Positions 45,981-55,035 of a stretch of 64,000 nt of DNA are shown here, one piece after another (the first letter of the stretch is position 1; every line of letters starts with the position of its first letter). Source of the DNA: Chitinophagaceae bacterium (GTDB lineage Bacteria; Bacteroidota; Bacteroidia; Chitinophagales; Chitinophagaceae); the NCBI GenBank assembly GCA_017853575.1, contig JAFMJI010000005.1:80189-144188 (forward strand), in the 5' to 3' direction. The notes under the pieces were generated by a model. That model worked only from the letters and a program-made list of their open reading frames with translations. It had not been told where the DNA came from and did no database searches. The translations under genes were made by a program, and so were the position numbers.

Positions 45981-47945
45981 ATGTCTGCCATACCTGAAAT
46001 ATTGTGGGAAGCAACTGAAGATCAAAAGAAATCTTCTCACATATTTCATTTCATGCAATGGCTTGGAAGAGAAAAAAATATCCATGTAGAAAATTATGAA
46101 ACACTCTATCAGTGGAGTATTTCACATGCCGAAGATTTTTGGAGATCATTTGTAGAATTTGCTGATGTTTTTTCTTTTCCTACAGAAAAAAAAGTTCGAA
46201 GTAACTGGGAGCATGATTTCATAGGCGTCAAATGGTTTGAGGGAGCAGAGGTGAATTATGCAAAAGCGATTTTCCGAAATGCCAATACAGTACAGCCTGC
46301 TATTTTATATACTTCTGAGCAAGATCACGAAATTCATTCTATTTCATGGAATAATTTGTATCAGCAGGTTTCCAGTCTCTCATATTGGATGCGTTCAATA
46401 GGAATTCAAAAAGGAGATCGTGTTGTATCAGTTCTTCCAAATATTCCGGAAAATGTAGTTGCATTTCTTGCAGCTCAGTCACTCGGGGCTGTTTGGAGCA
46501 GTTGTTCTCCAGATTTTGGAGCTGATGCTATTTTACAACGCTTCCATCAAATCCAACCTCGATTGTTGTTTGCAACTGATCAAGTTGTTTATAATGGAAA
46601 GAGAATCGATAAGTATCAGTTGATACAGGAATTGAGGTCATCACTTCCATGTATCGAGCATACAGTTCTTTTATGGAGAAGTAGCATAGAATTTGAAGCT
46701 TTAAATGAAACATCTTGGAACAAGATTATGCAGCAAATGGGAGGAGAACTTTTTTTTGAGCCTCTTGCTTTCGATCATCCACTTTGGATTTTGTATTCAT
46801 CTGGTACAACTGGAATACCCAAAGGCATTACACACAGTGTTGGAGGGAATCTCATTGAACACCTGAAAGTGCTTATGCTCCACTGGGATGTTCATCCTGG
46901 TGAAAGATTTTTTTGGTATTCTACAACTGGATGGATGATGTGGAATTTTTCAGTGGCTTCTCTGTTGGTAGGCGCCACTTTGGTTTTATATGATGGTTCC
47001 CCTTCTTTTCCCTCTATTAATCGTTTGTGGCAATTGGCTGCCGATGCAGCAATTCATCATGTTGGACTCGGTGCTGCATACATCATCAATTGTCAGAAAT
47101 CGCATTTACAATTTTCAAAAGATAAATTTCCTTCACTGCGTTCTATTGGTTCTACAGGTTCTCCATTGCCTCCTGATGCATATGCATGGGTATATAAAAA
47201 TGTGAAGTCTTCTGTTTGGTTGATTTCATTTAGTGGTGGAACTGATGTTTGTAGTGGATTTGTTGGCGGATGTATTTTGCTGCCAGTGGCGAAGGGTGAA
47301 ATACAATGTCGTTTATTGGGATGTGATCTTGATGCGTTGGATAACAATGGACAGTCCAGCCTCGATACATTGGGAGAGATGGTAATCAAACAACCCATGC
47401 CCAGCATGCCTGTATTTTTTTGGGGTGATAAAGACAATAAAAAATATCGATCCAGTTATTTTAGTCAATTTTCAGGTGTTTGGTCGCACGGAGATTTTAT
47501 TAAGTTGACTTCAAGAGGGAGTTTGATCGTATCAGGCAGATCAGATGCAACACTGAACCGAGATGGCATTAGAATTGGTACTGCTGAAATATATGGGGTG
47601 CTTGATAAGATTGATTTTATTAAAGACAGTCTGATTGTTTGCATAGAAAAATCTGATGGGAGTTTTTATATGCCTTTGTTTGTAATGATGAACGAAGGTG
47701 AGTTACTTAGTGATGATAAAAAGCAGTTAATTTCATCATTGTTGCGTTCAACATATTCACCTCGTCATGTTCCTGATGCAATTTATCCTGTTCAGGATAT
47801 TCCCTATACCATCAGTGGAAAGAAATTGGAAATCCCAGTAAAAAGGATTTTGATGGGATGGCCACTTGATAAAGCAGCCAGTATTGATTCCATCCGTAAT
47901 CCAGATGCTTTAAAGAATTTTCAGAAATTTATATTAAATAAATAA
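45981..47945 (+). CDS. Acetoacetate-CoA ligase
   Basis: A 654-residue acyl-CoA synthetase of the ANL superfamily. The P-loop is LYSSGTTGIPKGITHSVGG (near residue 270), and the N terminus has the ACS-N-like helix and NYAKAIF segment typical of acetoacetyl-CoA synthetases. Later motifs are WGDKDNKKYRSSYF, the hinge GRSDATLNRDGIRIGTAEIY (near 520) and the catalytic Lys region SGKKLEIPVKRI near 615. It activates the acetoacetate released by fumarylacetoacetase, so tyrosine carbon enters central metabolism as acetoacetyl-CoA. The gene begins 15 bases after the hpd stop. Confidence 0.92.
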   Translation: MSAIPEILWEATEDQKKSSHIFHFMQWLGREKNIHVENYETLYQWSISHAEDFWRSFVEFADVFSFPTEKKVRSNWEHDFIGVKWFEGAEVNYAKAIFRNANTVQPAILYTSEQDHEIHSISWNNLYQQVSSLSYWMRSIGIQKGDRVVSVLPNIPENVVAFLAAQSLGAVWSSCSPDFGADAILQRFHQIQPRLLFATDQVVYNGKRIDKYQLIQELRSSLPCIEHTVLLWRSSIEFEALNETSWNKIMQQMGGELFFEPLAFDHPLWILYSSGTTGIPKGITHSVGGNLIEHLKVLMLHWDVHPGERFFWYSTTGWMMWNFSVASLLVGATLVLYDGSPSFPSINRLWQLAADAAIHHVGLGAAYIINCQKSHLQFSKDKFPSLRSIGSTGSPLPPDAYAWVYKNVKSSVWLISFSGGTDVCSGFVGGCILLPVAKGEIQCRLLGCDLDALDNNGQSSLDTLGEMVIKQPMPSMPVFFWGDKDNKKYRSSYFSQFSGVWSHGDFIKLTSRGSLIVSGRSDATLNRDGIRIGTAEIYGVLDKIDFIKDSLIVCIEKSDGSFYMPLFVMMNEGELLSDDKKQLISSLLRSTYSPRHVPDAIYPVQDIPYTISGKKLEIPVKRILMGWPLDKAASIDSIRNPDALKNFQKFILNK

Positions 47946-48025
47946 TACCTCATTATTAAATATAAATTGGGAATAGTTAGAAGCGTTGATTATTCTTTAT
48001 ATAGGACTAGGTACTTTATATAATT

Positions 48026-49450
48026 CTAGTCTACCACTGCATAGGCCTCTATTTCGACCAAATATCCATCGCCAATCAGTTTTGCTTCTACCATCGTATT
48101 GGCAGGTTGAATTTCTGCAAAACGTTCTCCGTGTGCCCTTGCAATGGGCTCCCATTGATCAATATTATTTACAAAAATTCTTGTTCGAACTACATCATCG
48201 AGTGATGCACCTACTGATTGCAATGCTCCTTCAATTTTATCAATGATGAAGTGCGTTTGAGCTGCCGGATCATTTCCTCCTATGATTTTGTCTCCATGTG
48301 TAGCGGTAGTTCCAGAAATAAAAACTTGATTTCCTTTCTTGACTGCTCTTGAATAACCGGCAAGTGATTCCCATGGTGTGCCAGAAAAAACTTTTGTTTT
48401 CTCTTTGTTTTGAATTTTTGTCGGGTAGGGTTTTGGAAATTCCTGAATATGATGACTCAGATCTCCAGATGCTGTTAAAAAAGGCGGCTTACGGTATTCA
48501 TCCCCGCAATTTCCAGCAATTAGGTTAGCCATATCAAGTATTTTTCTGATAGCAGTTTTTTCTTCATCTGAAAATAAAATTGTTTTAATTTTTTTATTTT
48601 CTTCAATATGTGATGATTCACCCAATCTTGCTCCAATGATAACAGATGTTACTGCTGGGCTGTTTTTAATAAATGCACTTGCCAGAGTTGAAATGGAACA
48701 ATTTTTAGACAATGCTATTTCTGAAAGGCTTGATAACAGCGTTTGGTACCAATCCCATCCACCCGCAGCATCAATAAATCTTTTGTATTTCATTTGCGAC
48801 CAGGTTAGTTGTTCAGAGGCTATAGGGGCTGATTTCCCTAACCACTTTTCAGAGAAAAATCCTCCTGCAACTGTTCCGTAGGCAAAGAGGTTTATTTGCT
48901 TATCTGAACAAAGTTTGGCCATGTTATTGCTCGCCCGTTGGTCTAGCAAGGAGTAAGAGATTTGATTGCTGAAAATTGGGATACCGGATTCAACAACCAT
49001 GTTTAAGTGGATATGATCAAAATTGGTGAGTCCGATCTTTTCAATCAACCCTTTTCCCCTCAATCTGGACAAAGCGTATAATGCATCCAACCAATTGGGG
49101 TCTGCATAATTCCAGGCGTGAAATTGTAGCAGATCCAATCTTTCTGAATGCATTCTTTTCAATGATTTATGGATGGCATTTTCTGCAATTTGATCATTGA
49201 TCATTCCTGGTGAAGGAACCCACTTGGTATAGAGTTTCAAATTGGGTAATTTTAATTTCTTTTTAAAATACCCAGTAATTTCTTCTGCTGATCCATAATG
49301 ATCAGCCATATCAAACGTTGTAAATCCATTTTCGTAGTAATGCAACAGCGAATTGGAAGCAAGCTCAAGATCTACTTTAGCGCCATTGCGTTCCATGTCT
49401 GCTATTTGCCAAAGTCCAATGATAACTTCAGATATATTATTTGAATCCAT
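48026..49450 (-). CDS. Aldo/keto reductase-RidA fusion protein
   Basis: A 474-residue chimera. Residues 1-320 form an aldo/keto reductase barrel with the complete catalytic tetrad D47, Y52 (FDMADHYG), K76 (YTKW) and H111 (FHAW). Residues 350-474 are a YjgF/YER057c/UK114 (RidA) domain with GYSRAVKKGNQVFISGTTA and the C-terminal VEIEAYAVVD. The Arg that activates water in true RidA enamine deaminases (in the FPARS motif) is replaced by Asn (QPANTM), while the Glu in VEIEA is kept. It lies 16 bases after the permease stop on the same strand, so the pair probably handles an imported amino acid or related ketone/imine. The function is not established. Confidence 0.9.
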   Translation of the reverse strand: MDSNNISEVIIGLWQIADMERNGAKVDLELASNSLLHYYENGFTTFDMADHYGSAEEITGYFKKKLKLPNLKLYTKWVPSPGMINDQIAENAIHKSLKRMHSERLDLLQFHAWNYADPNWLDALYALSRLRGKGLIEKIGLTNFDHIHLNMVVESGIPIFSNQISYSLLDQRASNNMAKLCSDKQINLFAYGTVAGGFFSEKWLGKSAPIASEQLTWSQMKYKRFIDAAGGWDWYQTLLSSLSEIALSKNCSISTLASAFIKNSPAVTSVIIGARLGESSHIEENKKIKTILFSDEEKTAIRKILDMANLIAGNCGDEYRKPPFLTASGDLSHHIQEFPKPYPTKIQNKEKTKVFSGTPWESLAGYSRAVKKGNQVFISGTTATHGDKIIGGNDPAAQTHFIIDKIEGALQSVGASLDDVVRTRIFVNNIDQWEPIARAHGERFAEIQPANTMVEAKLIGDGYLVEIEAYAVVD

Positions 49451-49466
49451 GTTATTGGTTTAGATT

Positions 49467-50903
49467 TTATAAAATGCTGGCTGACTTTTTTTGATAAAAT
49501 CGATAGATCGTAGCTGCGAACACAAGTACAATCAACCAAACCAGTGTTGGGTGAAAATAAAATTCTTTTTGTGATGATTGCATATCATTCCAAGTAATGA
49601 TAAAAAGAAAGGATGACAGGCTTATTATTCCTGCATACGCAATGAGCTTTTGAACATTTCTATTTTTAAAAATTGGTTTATTGACCTCGGAAGGAGAAAT
49701 TGACCTGGGAAGAAAAATTACAGCAAAGCAGATCAATATAAAATTGACAAGCATTGATATAACCATGATATCAATTCCCAAAAAAATATCTGATGCAAAA
49801 TGACAACCAAATATTCCCAATGAGGCGATTAGGCCACTAAATAAAATCGCATAGTGTGGAGTGTTGTATTGAGAATGAATATCTGAGAACAATCTTGGAA
49901 ATAAGTTGTCTTTTGACCAAGCATATACAAATCTTGATACAGATAGGATCATTGACGGAAGATCTTTGAGCAACGCAATACAGGCTCCGAGTAAAATAAT
50001 GATGGCTGATTGTTTACTGAGCACATAACCTAAAAGGCTAACAGCAGAAACATCTTTAGAGATCGCTTCAGATTGGATAAAATTCCAGGGAACAATCCTG
50101 TATATACTAAATGTGAATATCAAATAAAAAACCGCCACAATGATGAATGTGACTATGATTGCTGTTGGAAGATTTCTGCTGGGATTTTTTGCTTCACCAC
50201 CTGCTTGTGCAATGGCGTCAAAGCCAATGAAACTTGCAAACAATACGGTACTTGCAGAAATTATCTTATTCCAGCTAAAGGTTGATTTAAGATAGGGGAT
50301 ATTATTTTCAATTTTAAGAGATAGGGCTTTGTTATAAGATTCTGGAGTGTTTGATAACGCAAAATAGATGACGATAAAACCCAAAATGAATGTGATAGTT
50401 ACCAAAAGAATTACAATGAATTGATAACTTTTAATTCCAATTATGTTTATAAATACAAAAACCCAGAGCAGTAAAAGAGACAACACTAAACGAGCCGTTC
50501 CGGTTTTCAATAACAGGGCAAGCTGATCAAGCCCAAGGTTTAAAAAAACATCACTGATAAAGGGACCCACCATATATGCAACAACACCCATTACTATGGA
50601 AAGTCCAAACCATTGAGAGAAGCTTGCTATGAAACCCAGAAAGGGGTGAAGTGCCCTGCTTACATAAATATAACTTCCACCAGCTGCCGGCATGGAAGAA
50701 GAAAGTATTGCATAGGCAAATGCTGAAAGCAATGCAGGGAGCGAAGCAAGCAGAAATGCATATAATATATTATTTCCCAATCCTGGAACTGCAGCTTGTA
50801 TTTCAAATGGTACAATATAGATGGATGCTCCAATCATTGATGAAGCACCCGTTGCAATAAGACCTACCAGTCCCAGGCTTCTTTTTAATTCTTTTTCAAT
50901 CAT
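49467..50903 (-). CDS. APC family amino acid permease
   Basis: A 478-residue transporter with about twelve hydrophobic helices. The first helix carries the APC signature LVGLIATGASSMIGASIYIV, with the broken helix G-A-S motif that contacts the substrate backbone; helix 6 contains FASFIGFDAIAQAGGEAKNP, also typical. It imports amino acids or related amines with protons or sodium. It is the first gene of a two-gene unit with the AKR-RidA fusion, which suggests that the imported compound is processed by it. Confidence 0.92.
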   Translation of the reverse strand: MIEKELKRSLGLVGLIATGASSMIGASIYIVPFEIQAAVPGLGNNILYAFLLASLPALLSAFAYAILSSSMPAAGGSYIYVSRALHPFLGFIASFSQWFGLSIVMGVVAYMVGPFISDVFLNLGLDQLALLLKTGTARLVLSLLLLWVFVFINIIGIKSYQFIVILLVTITFILGFIVIYFALSNTPESYNKALSLKIENNIPYLKSTFSWNKIISASTVLFASFIGFDAIAQAGGEAKNPSRNLPTAIIVTFIIVAVFYLIFTFSIYRIVPWNFIQSEAISKDVSAVSLLGYVLSKQSAIIILLGACIALLKDLPSMILSVSRFVYAWSKDNLFPRLFSDIHSQYNTPHYAILFSGLIASLGIFGCHFASDIFLGIDIMVISMLVNFILICFAVIFLPRSISPSEVNKPIFKNRNVQKLIAYAGIISLSSFLFIITWNDMQSSQKEFYFHPTLVWLIVLVFAATIYRFYQKKSASIL

Positions 50904-50965
50904 GAAATTATATTGTGCCTGAAATAATGATTATTGTGTAAATCATCTCAAGGCTAACTTATAAT

Positions 50966-53500
50966 TTATTCCTCTCCAACTGCAGGCTGAGGTATGTTTA
51001 TTAAACTTCCATAAAACAATGCATTCAAGAAAAGTTTATTTGTTCCATACCAGGTACCTCTGAAGTTGGGTTCATCGGCAAACATTACAACCCTTCCTGC
51101 ACCTTCAGATCCAACTAAAATTGATGCACTTCCTTTCAATTTTTTCATGGTGGTTGGGTGAACATATCCACCAATCAATGGCTCAGCTTGGTATTGAGCA
51201 ACTGTACTGTAAGGGTTCTTGCTGTTTTGAAAAAAAGTAAGGCTGTTTTTATATACTGCAATTTTTCTTGTGGTAAATCCAAATCCAACTGGATGTGTTG
51301 TATCTAAGTCAACCCTGAAAATTGATCCCCCCAATGCTTTTGCTCCTTCAATTTCTATTGCTCTGTCAAAATCTTGTCTAACCAAGGACTGTTTGACTGA
51401 GTCAGGTTGCTGTAAATTTTCTTTTGTAAATCCATTTCTAATAGCCCATTCTGCTCCGCCTTTAATTGCAATGATGGTATTCCCATTTTGTACCCAGGAT
51501 TTTATTTTTTCAATGGTTGCTTTATCGAGCAAAGAATAAACACCGGATACGATGATCATTGTATTGTATCTGCTAAGATCTGCTCGACCAATGTTCAAAA
51601 TATCAACTTTTGTTATAGGCATTTGCAGTCGCTGGTCCAACAAATGCCATACTTCTCCCGCTTCTGATGCAGCAACGCCTGTACCAATGATCATCAATGC
51701 TTCGGGTTTTTTGAGTGTTTTTACATATGAACTTCCCAAATCAACGCCTGATGAATTGTAACCGGATTCTACAGCAAGTACTTTGATATTGGATGATTTG
51801 CTTGCTTTTGTAACCAGTTCATACAAAGTTTCAGCAGATATATTTTGTTGTTGAACAGGTATGATGATGCTGCCATATCCAAATTTTGTTTCTGCTCCAT
51901 TGACGATGCTTGAAAATGGGCGAAAGGCTGTTTTAAGAATTACGCCATTGCGTTCTAGTTCATAAATAAACTTGTGAATGTTGTAATCAGTATTGTTTAC
52001 CAGATAAGCATAATTGCTTTTATTGAAAGAGGGGATGATTGGTTCAGGGATACTTGTAATTTTTTTACCTGGTGTCATGGCAGTCTTTACTTCGCTATAA
52101 GGCAGGCCATATGCATGTATCAAGCTCCATACAGAAGCGTCATAGAAGGAGCTGTCTTGGTAAGTAATTTGATTTTCAAAAATTGTTCTTACCATGATGT
52201 GGTTGTCTTGGTTGGTTGGCACATAATAATTGCTGCTGTTGGGCATATCATATACATCAATTCTGTGCAACAATAATTTTTCTAAGAATGCATTTGTTCT
52301 TGTTTGGTCATTTGGGTCACCAAAAACATAACCTTTGATTGAAGATTTTGCAGCTTGCTCTTTTGATACATTAAAAAATTCCTTGCGCATCTGCAACAGT
52401 GATTTCTTTTCTGCAATCGATGCGCGAATGATCGCCAAAGACCCAGTTAATTGATTTCTGATCGTGAAAGCGAATGTAATTGGGATGGTTGGTGTTTCTT
52501 GAACATGTCCTCTGCTGCTGGCCTGTTCAAACAAGAATCCTGCTCCACCATAAAAATTGATATAACTGCTTCCATATCCTGGATACAGCTTATCGTATGC
52601 TTCTTTTGTAAAATACAATGATCCTATTTTATCAGTTGCCTTTGTGAAATACTCTGCATATTTAGGATATATCTTTTTATACAAGTAGTTTGGAACAAGC
52701 GGGTTGTTGCTGGCTTCTTCGCCCGGGTCAAAATAAAAAGTAGAGTTGGTCCCCATTTCATGATGATCAGTTTGTACATAGGGCCTCCATTTATGGAAGA
52801 AGTTGATTCTGTTTTTTGTTTCAGGGAATGTTGCTAAGAACCAGTCTCTGTTCAGATCAAACCAGTAGTGATTGAATCTTCCTCCAGGCCATATTTCATT
52901 GTGTTCTCTGTCGAGTGGATCTGCAACTGCCGGGCTTCCTTTGTGCATGTTTGCCCAATGAGAATGTCTGTCTCTTCCATCTGGGTTGATCACCGGGTCC
53001 ATTAATATTACCATATTATCGAGCCATTTCAATGTCTCTTCGTTCTCAGAAGCTGTAATGTAATAAGCGGTGAGCATAGCAGCTTCGCTGGAGGAAGGCT
53101 CATTTCCATGGACGTTGTATCCGAGGTGAATTACCAAAGGAACATTTTCAGTAGCGCCATTCGACTGTCCTGCCAAGTGTTCTTTTCGAATTTCTTCTAT
53201 CCTGTCGTGGTTTTTCTTTGATGTGAAAATTGCAGCAATCTGGGTGCGGTTTTCAAAGGTTTTTCCAATTTCTTCGACAGAAACCCTTTCTGAAAGTTTA
53301 TCCAGTTCTTTGAAATAAGCTACCAGGCTTTCGTGTCGGGTATGTTGCTCACCAATGGGGTACCCTAAAAACTTTTCTGGTGTAGGAATTTGTGGATTGA
53401 ATTTACCTGCATTCGGGTAAAAATATGATTCCTGAGATCTTGATTTGGTTACTAAAAATGATAAGCCCAAGAGCAAACAGAATAATTTTATTTTATGCAT
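50966..53500 (-). CDS. M14 family zinc carboxypeptidase, secreted
   Basis: An 844-residue metallopeptidase with a signal peptide (MHKIKLFCLLLGLSFLVTKSRS). The zinc site is HLGYNVHGNEPSSSEA (His and Glu near residue 130-133) with the third ligand in QTDHHEMGTN near 245; FDLNRDWFL and the FLFEQASSRGHVQET segment near 325, which contains the catalytic Glu, fit the family. The rest of the protein (400-844) contains a GATase-like flavodoxin module (residues about 560-760). It trims C-terminal residues from peptides in the periplasm. It stands with the permease and AKR-RidA genes on the same strand. Confidence 0.88.
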   Translation of the reverse strand: MHKIKLFCLLLGLSFLVTKSRSQESYFYPNAGKFNPQIPTPEKFLGYPIGEQHTRHESLVAYFKELDKLSERVSVEEIGKTFENRTQIAAIFTSKKNHDRIEEIRKEHLAGQSNGATENVPLVIHLGYNVHGNEPSSSEAAMLTAYYITASENEETLKWLDNMVILMDPVINPDGRDRHSHWANMHKGSPAVADPLDREHNEIWPGGRFNHYWFDLNRDWFLATFPETKNRINFFHKWRPYVQTDHHEMGTNSTFYFDPGEEASNNPLVPNYLYKKIYPKYAEYFTKATDKIGSLYFTKEAYDKLYPGYGSSYINFYGGAGFLFEQASSRGHVQETPTIPITFAFTIRNQLTGSLAIIRASIAEKKSLLQMRKEFFNVSKEQAAKSSIKGYVFGDPNDQTRTNAFLEKLLLHRIDVYDMPNSSNYYVPTNQDNHIMVRTIFENQITYQDSSFYDASVWSLIHAYGLPYSEVKTAMTPGKKITSIPEPIIPSFNKSNYAYLVNNTDYNIHKFIYELERNGVILKTAFRPFSSIVNGAETKFGYGSIIIPVQQQNISAETLYELVTKASKSSNIKVLAVESGYNSSGVDLGSSYVKTLKKPEALMIIGTGVAASEAGEVWHLLDQRLQMPITKVDILNIGRADLSRYNTMIIVSGVYSLLDKATIEKIKSWVQNGNTIIAIKGGAEWAIRNGFTKENLQQPDSVKQSLVRQDFDRAIEIEGAKALGGSIFRVDLDTTHPVGFGFTTRKIAVYKNSLTFFQNSKNPYSTVAQYQAEPLIGGYVHPTTMKKLKGSASILVGSEGAGRVVMFADEPNFRGTWYGTNKLFLNALFYGSLINIPQPAVGEE

Positions 53501-53575
53501 ATGGATGATTTTATTTTTTTGGACGATGGTTACTTTTAATCTATTTGCTTAAAAATACAAAAAGAGTTACACTAA

Positions 53576-53602
53576 TAAAAAATCCACCCTTTTGAGGTGG
53601 AT
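53576..53602 (-). terminator. Rho-independent terminator after the SnoaL-like lipoprotein gene
   Basis: On the minus strand the 7-base-pair stem ATCCACC/GGTGGAT with a seven-base loop is followed by a run of six T residues. It lies 58 bases downstream of the lipoprotein stop codon, in the right direction to end its transcript, and separates it from the M14 peptidase gene. Confidence 0.78.
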
Positions 53603-53659
53603 GTTGTTTTATGAACTTTGATGAAGTTCAAGTATTTGCAATCAAATTCAATGAATGCC

Positions 53660-54139
53660 TTATTTAGCCATGGGAACAGCAGGTGAATCTGAATTCCAGA
53701 TATCTCTGATAGAAACCAATTTACCATCTACTCTTTTAAACAGGGAAATAAACTTTCCTTTATCAAGTTGAGCTCCATCATTTCCAAATAATTCATATAC
53801 ACCCACTTCTACTATTAAATTATCATCGCCCATTACATCTTTTGTAGTTAATTTTCCTGCACCAATGCCATGGCTAACTGCAAAGGAAAAATCACTCACT
53901 ATTTCTGCTTTGCCTACAAGTTCAGGACGATTAGGATACATACGAACTGCATCGGCAGCATAGAGATTGCCAAATGCAACTGAATCTTTTTTTGAGATTG
54001 TTGCAGCAAACTCATCATTATAAGTTTGTAATTCTTTTTTAGTGGATTCTACATCAAATACTGCTTTGTTTTCAGTTTTTGTTTCACAAGAGGTGAAAAA
54101 AATTGTTCCCAATAATAAAGGCAAGAATAGTTTTTTCAT
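53660..54139 (-). CDS. SnoaL/DUF4440-like lipoprotein
   Basis: A 159-residue protein with a lipoprotein signal (MKKLFLPLLLGTIFFTSCET; lipobox FTSC, Cys at position 18), so it is membrane-anchored. The mature part has the NTF2-like pattern: a long helix (KKELQTYNDEFAATISKKDSVAFGNLYAADAV), then strands ending in GKFISLFKRVDGKLVSIRDIWNSD. The family is functionally diverse and no role is assigned. It has its own terminator (53576-53602) and is upstream of the M14 gene. Confidence 0.83.
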   Translation of the reverse strand: MKKLFLPLLLGTIFFTSCETKTENKAVFDVESTKKELQTYNDEFAATISKKDSVAFGNLYAADAVRMYPNRPELVGKAEIVSDFSFAVSHGIGAGKLTTKDVMGDDNLIVEVGVYELFGNDGAQLDKGKFISLFKRVDGKLVSIRDIWNSDSPAVPMAK

Positions 54140-54378
54140 ATTTATATTTTTTTGAATTCATTGAATTTAAACAATTAAAATCATATGTAGAGATAATTGT
54201 TTTTATAGAGTAATATTACGTGTACTTTACACATTAATTTATAAAATGGCTTGAATCTTATGTCAAATTTGAAGTGTATTCACGATGGTGTTAAGTGGCA
54301 TTATTTACTTAAATTACTTTGAAACCAATCCCCAAAGCTTATTGATGAGAATGGGGATGCTTATAAAATTTCATATCT

Positions 54379-54810
54379 ATGGCAAGTATCAATCCTCATA
54401 TTCATTTTAATGGAAATACTGAAGAGGCTTTTGAGTTTTATAAATCTGTATTTGGGGGTGAGTATATAAAACTGATTAGGTTTAGAGATTTAAATACTAT
54501 GGGTGAATTTATTTTTCCTGTTGAGGAAGAAAATAAAATCATGCACATAGCATTATCTATCGGGCCCAATAGTATTTTGATGGGCAGCGATGTGCCTTCG
54601 ATACTCGGAAGGGTAAATGAAAATGAGAACAGAAGTAAAATTTCAGTGTTTTCAGAAAGCAAGGAAGAAGCAGATAACATATTTCATGGTTTATCTGTTG
54701 GCGGTAGTGTTGAAATGCCGATTGGCGATGCTCCATGGGGTTCTTATTTTGGTATGTTCAGAGATAAGTATGGAATTGAATGGATGATTCAATGTATTTC
54801 CAACAAATAG
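54379..54810 (+). CDS. VOC family protein, PhnB-like
   Basis: A 143-residue glyoxalase/bleomycin-resistance-fold protein. The segment MASINPHIHFNGNTEEAFEF followed by YKSVFGGEY is the hallmark start of PhnB/YjdN-like proteins, and the end PWGSYFGMFRDKYGIEWMIQ is typical. It is a small cytoplasmic protein, often a 3-demethylubiquinone methyltransferase-like or unknown protein. It stands alone after a 239-base A/T-rich spacer, with an imperfect inverted repeat (54328-54358) lacking a T-run. Confidence 0.85.
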   Translation: MASINPHIHFNGNTEEAFEFYKSVFGGEYIKLIRFRDLNTMGEFIFPVEEENKIMHIALSIGPNSILMGSDVPSILGRVNENENRSKISVFSESKEEADNIFHGLSVGGSVEMPIGDAPWGSYFGMFRDKYGIEWMIQCISNK

Positions 54811-55035
54811 AATATTTGTAAAATATCAGGCGCATTAAAATAAACAATGGTATAAAAAAGATAGATCTAACATCATATTGTAAAAAGTACATAATAGCTT
54901 TTACCAGCTAATCTGTTTAATATAATTACTTTTTTTAGATGAAACATAATAGACAAACTCATTGAATTCTTTTGTTATTTTGTTTCTTTCCATTTCCCTT
55001 TTTCAAAACATCATCTACCAAATTCATTATTGCTT

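Noticed and set aside
48005..48031. GACTAG/CTAGTC inverted repeat at the end of the AKR-RidA gene
   Set aside because: Six pairs, long A/T loop, no T-run in either direction and it overlaps the stop codon region; a terminator is not supported.
54328..54358. ATCCCCA/TGGGGAT inverted repeat before the PhnB-like gene
   Set aside because: A 17-base loop and no T-run; too weak to call a terminator or riboswitch.
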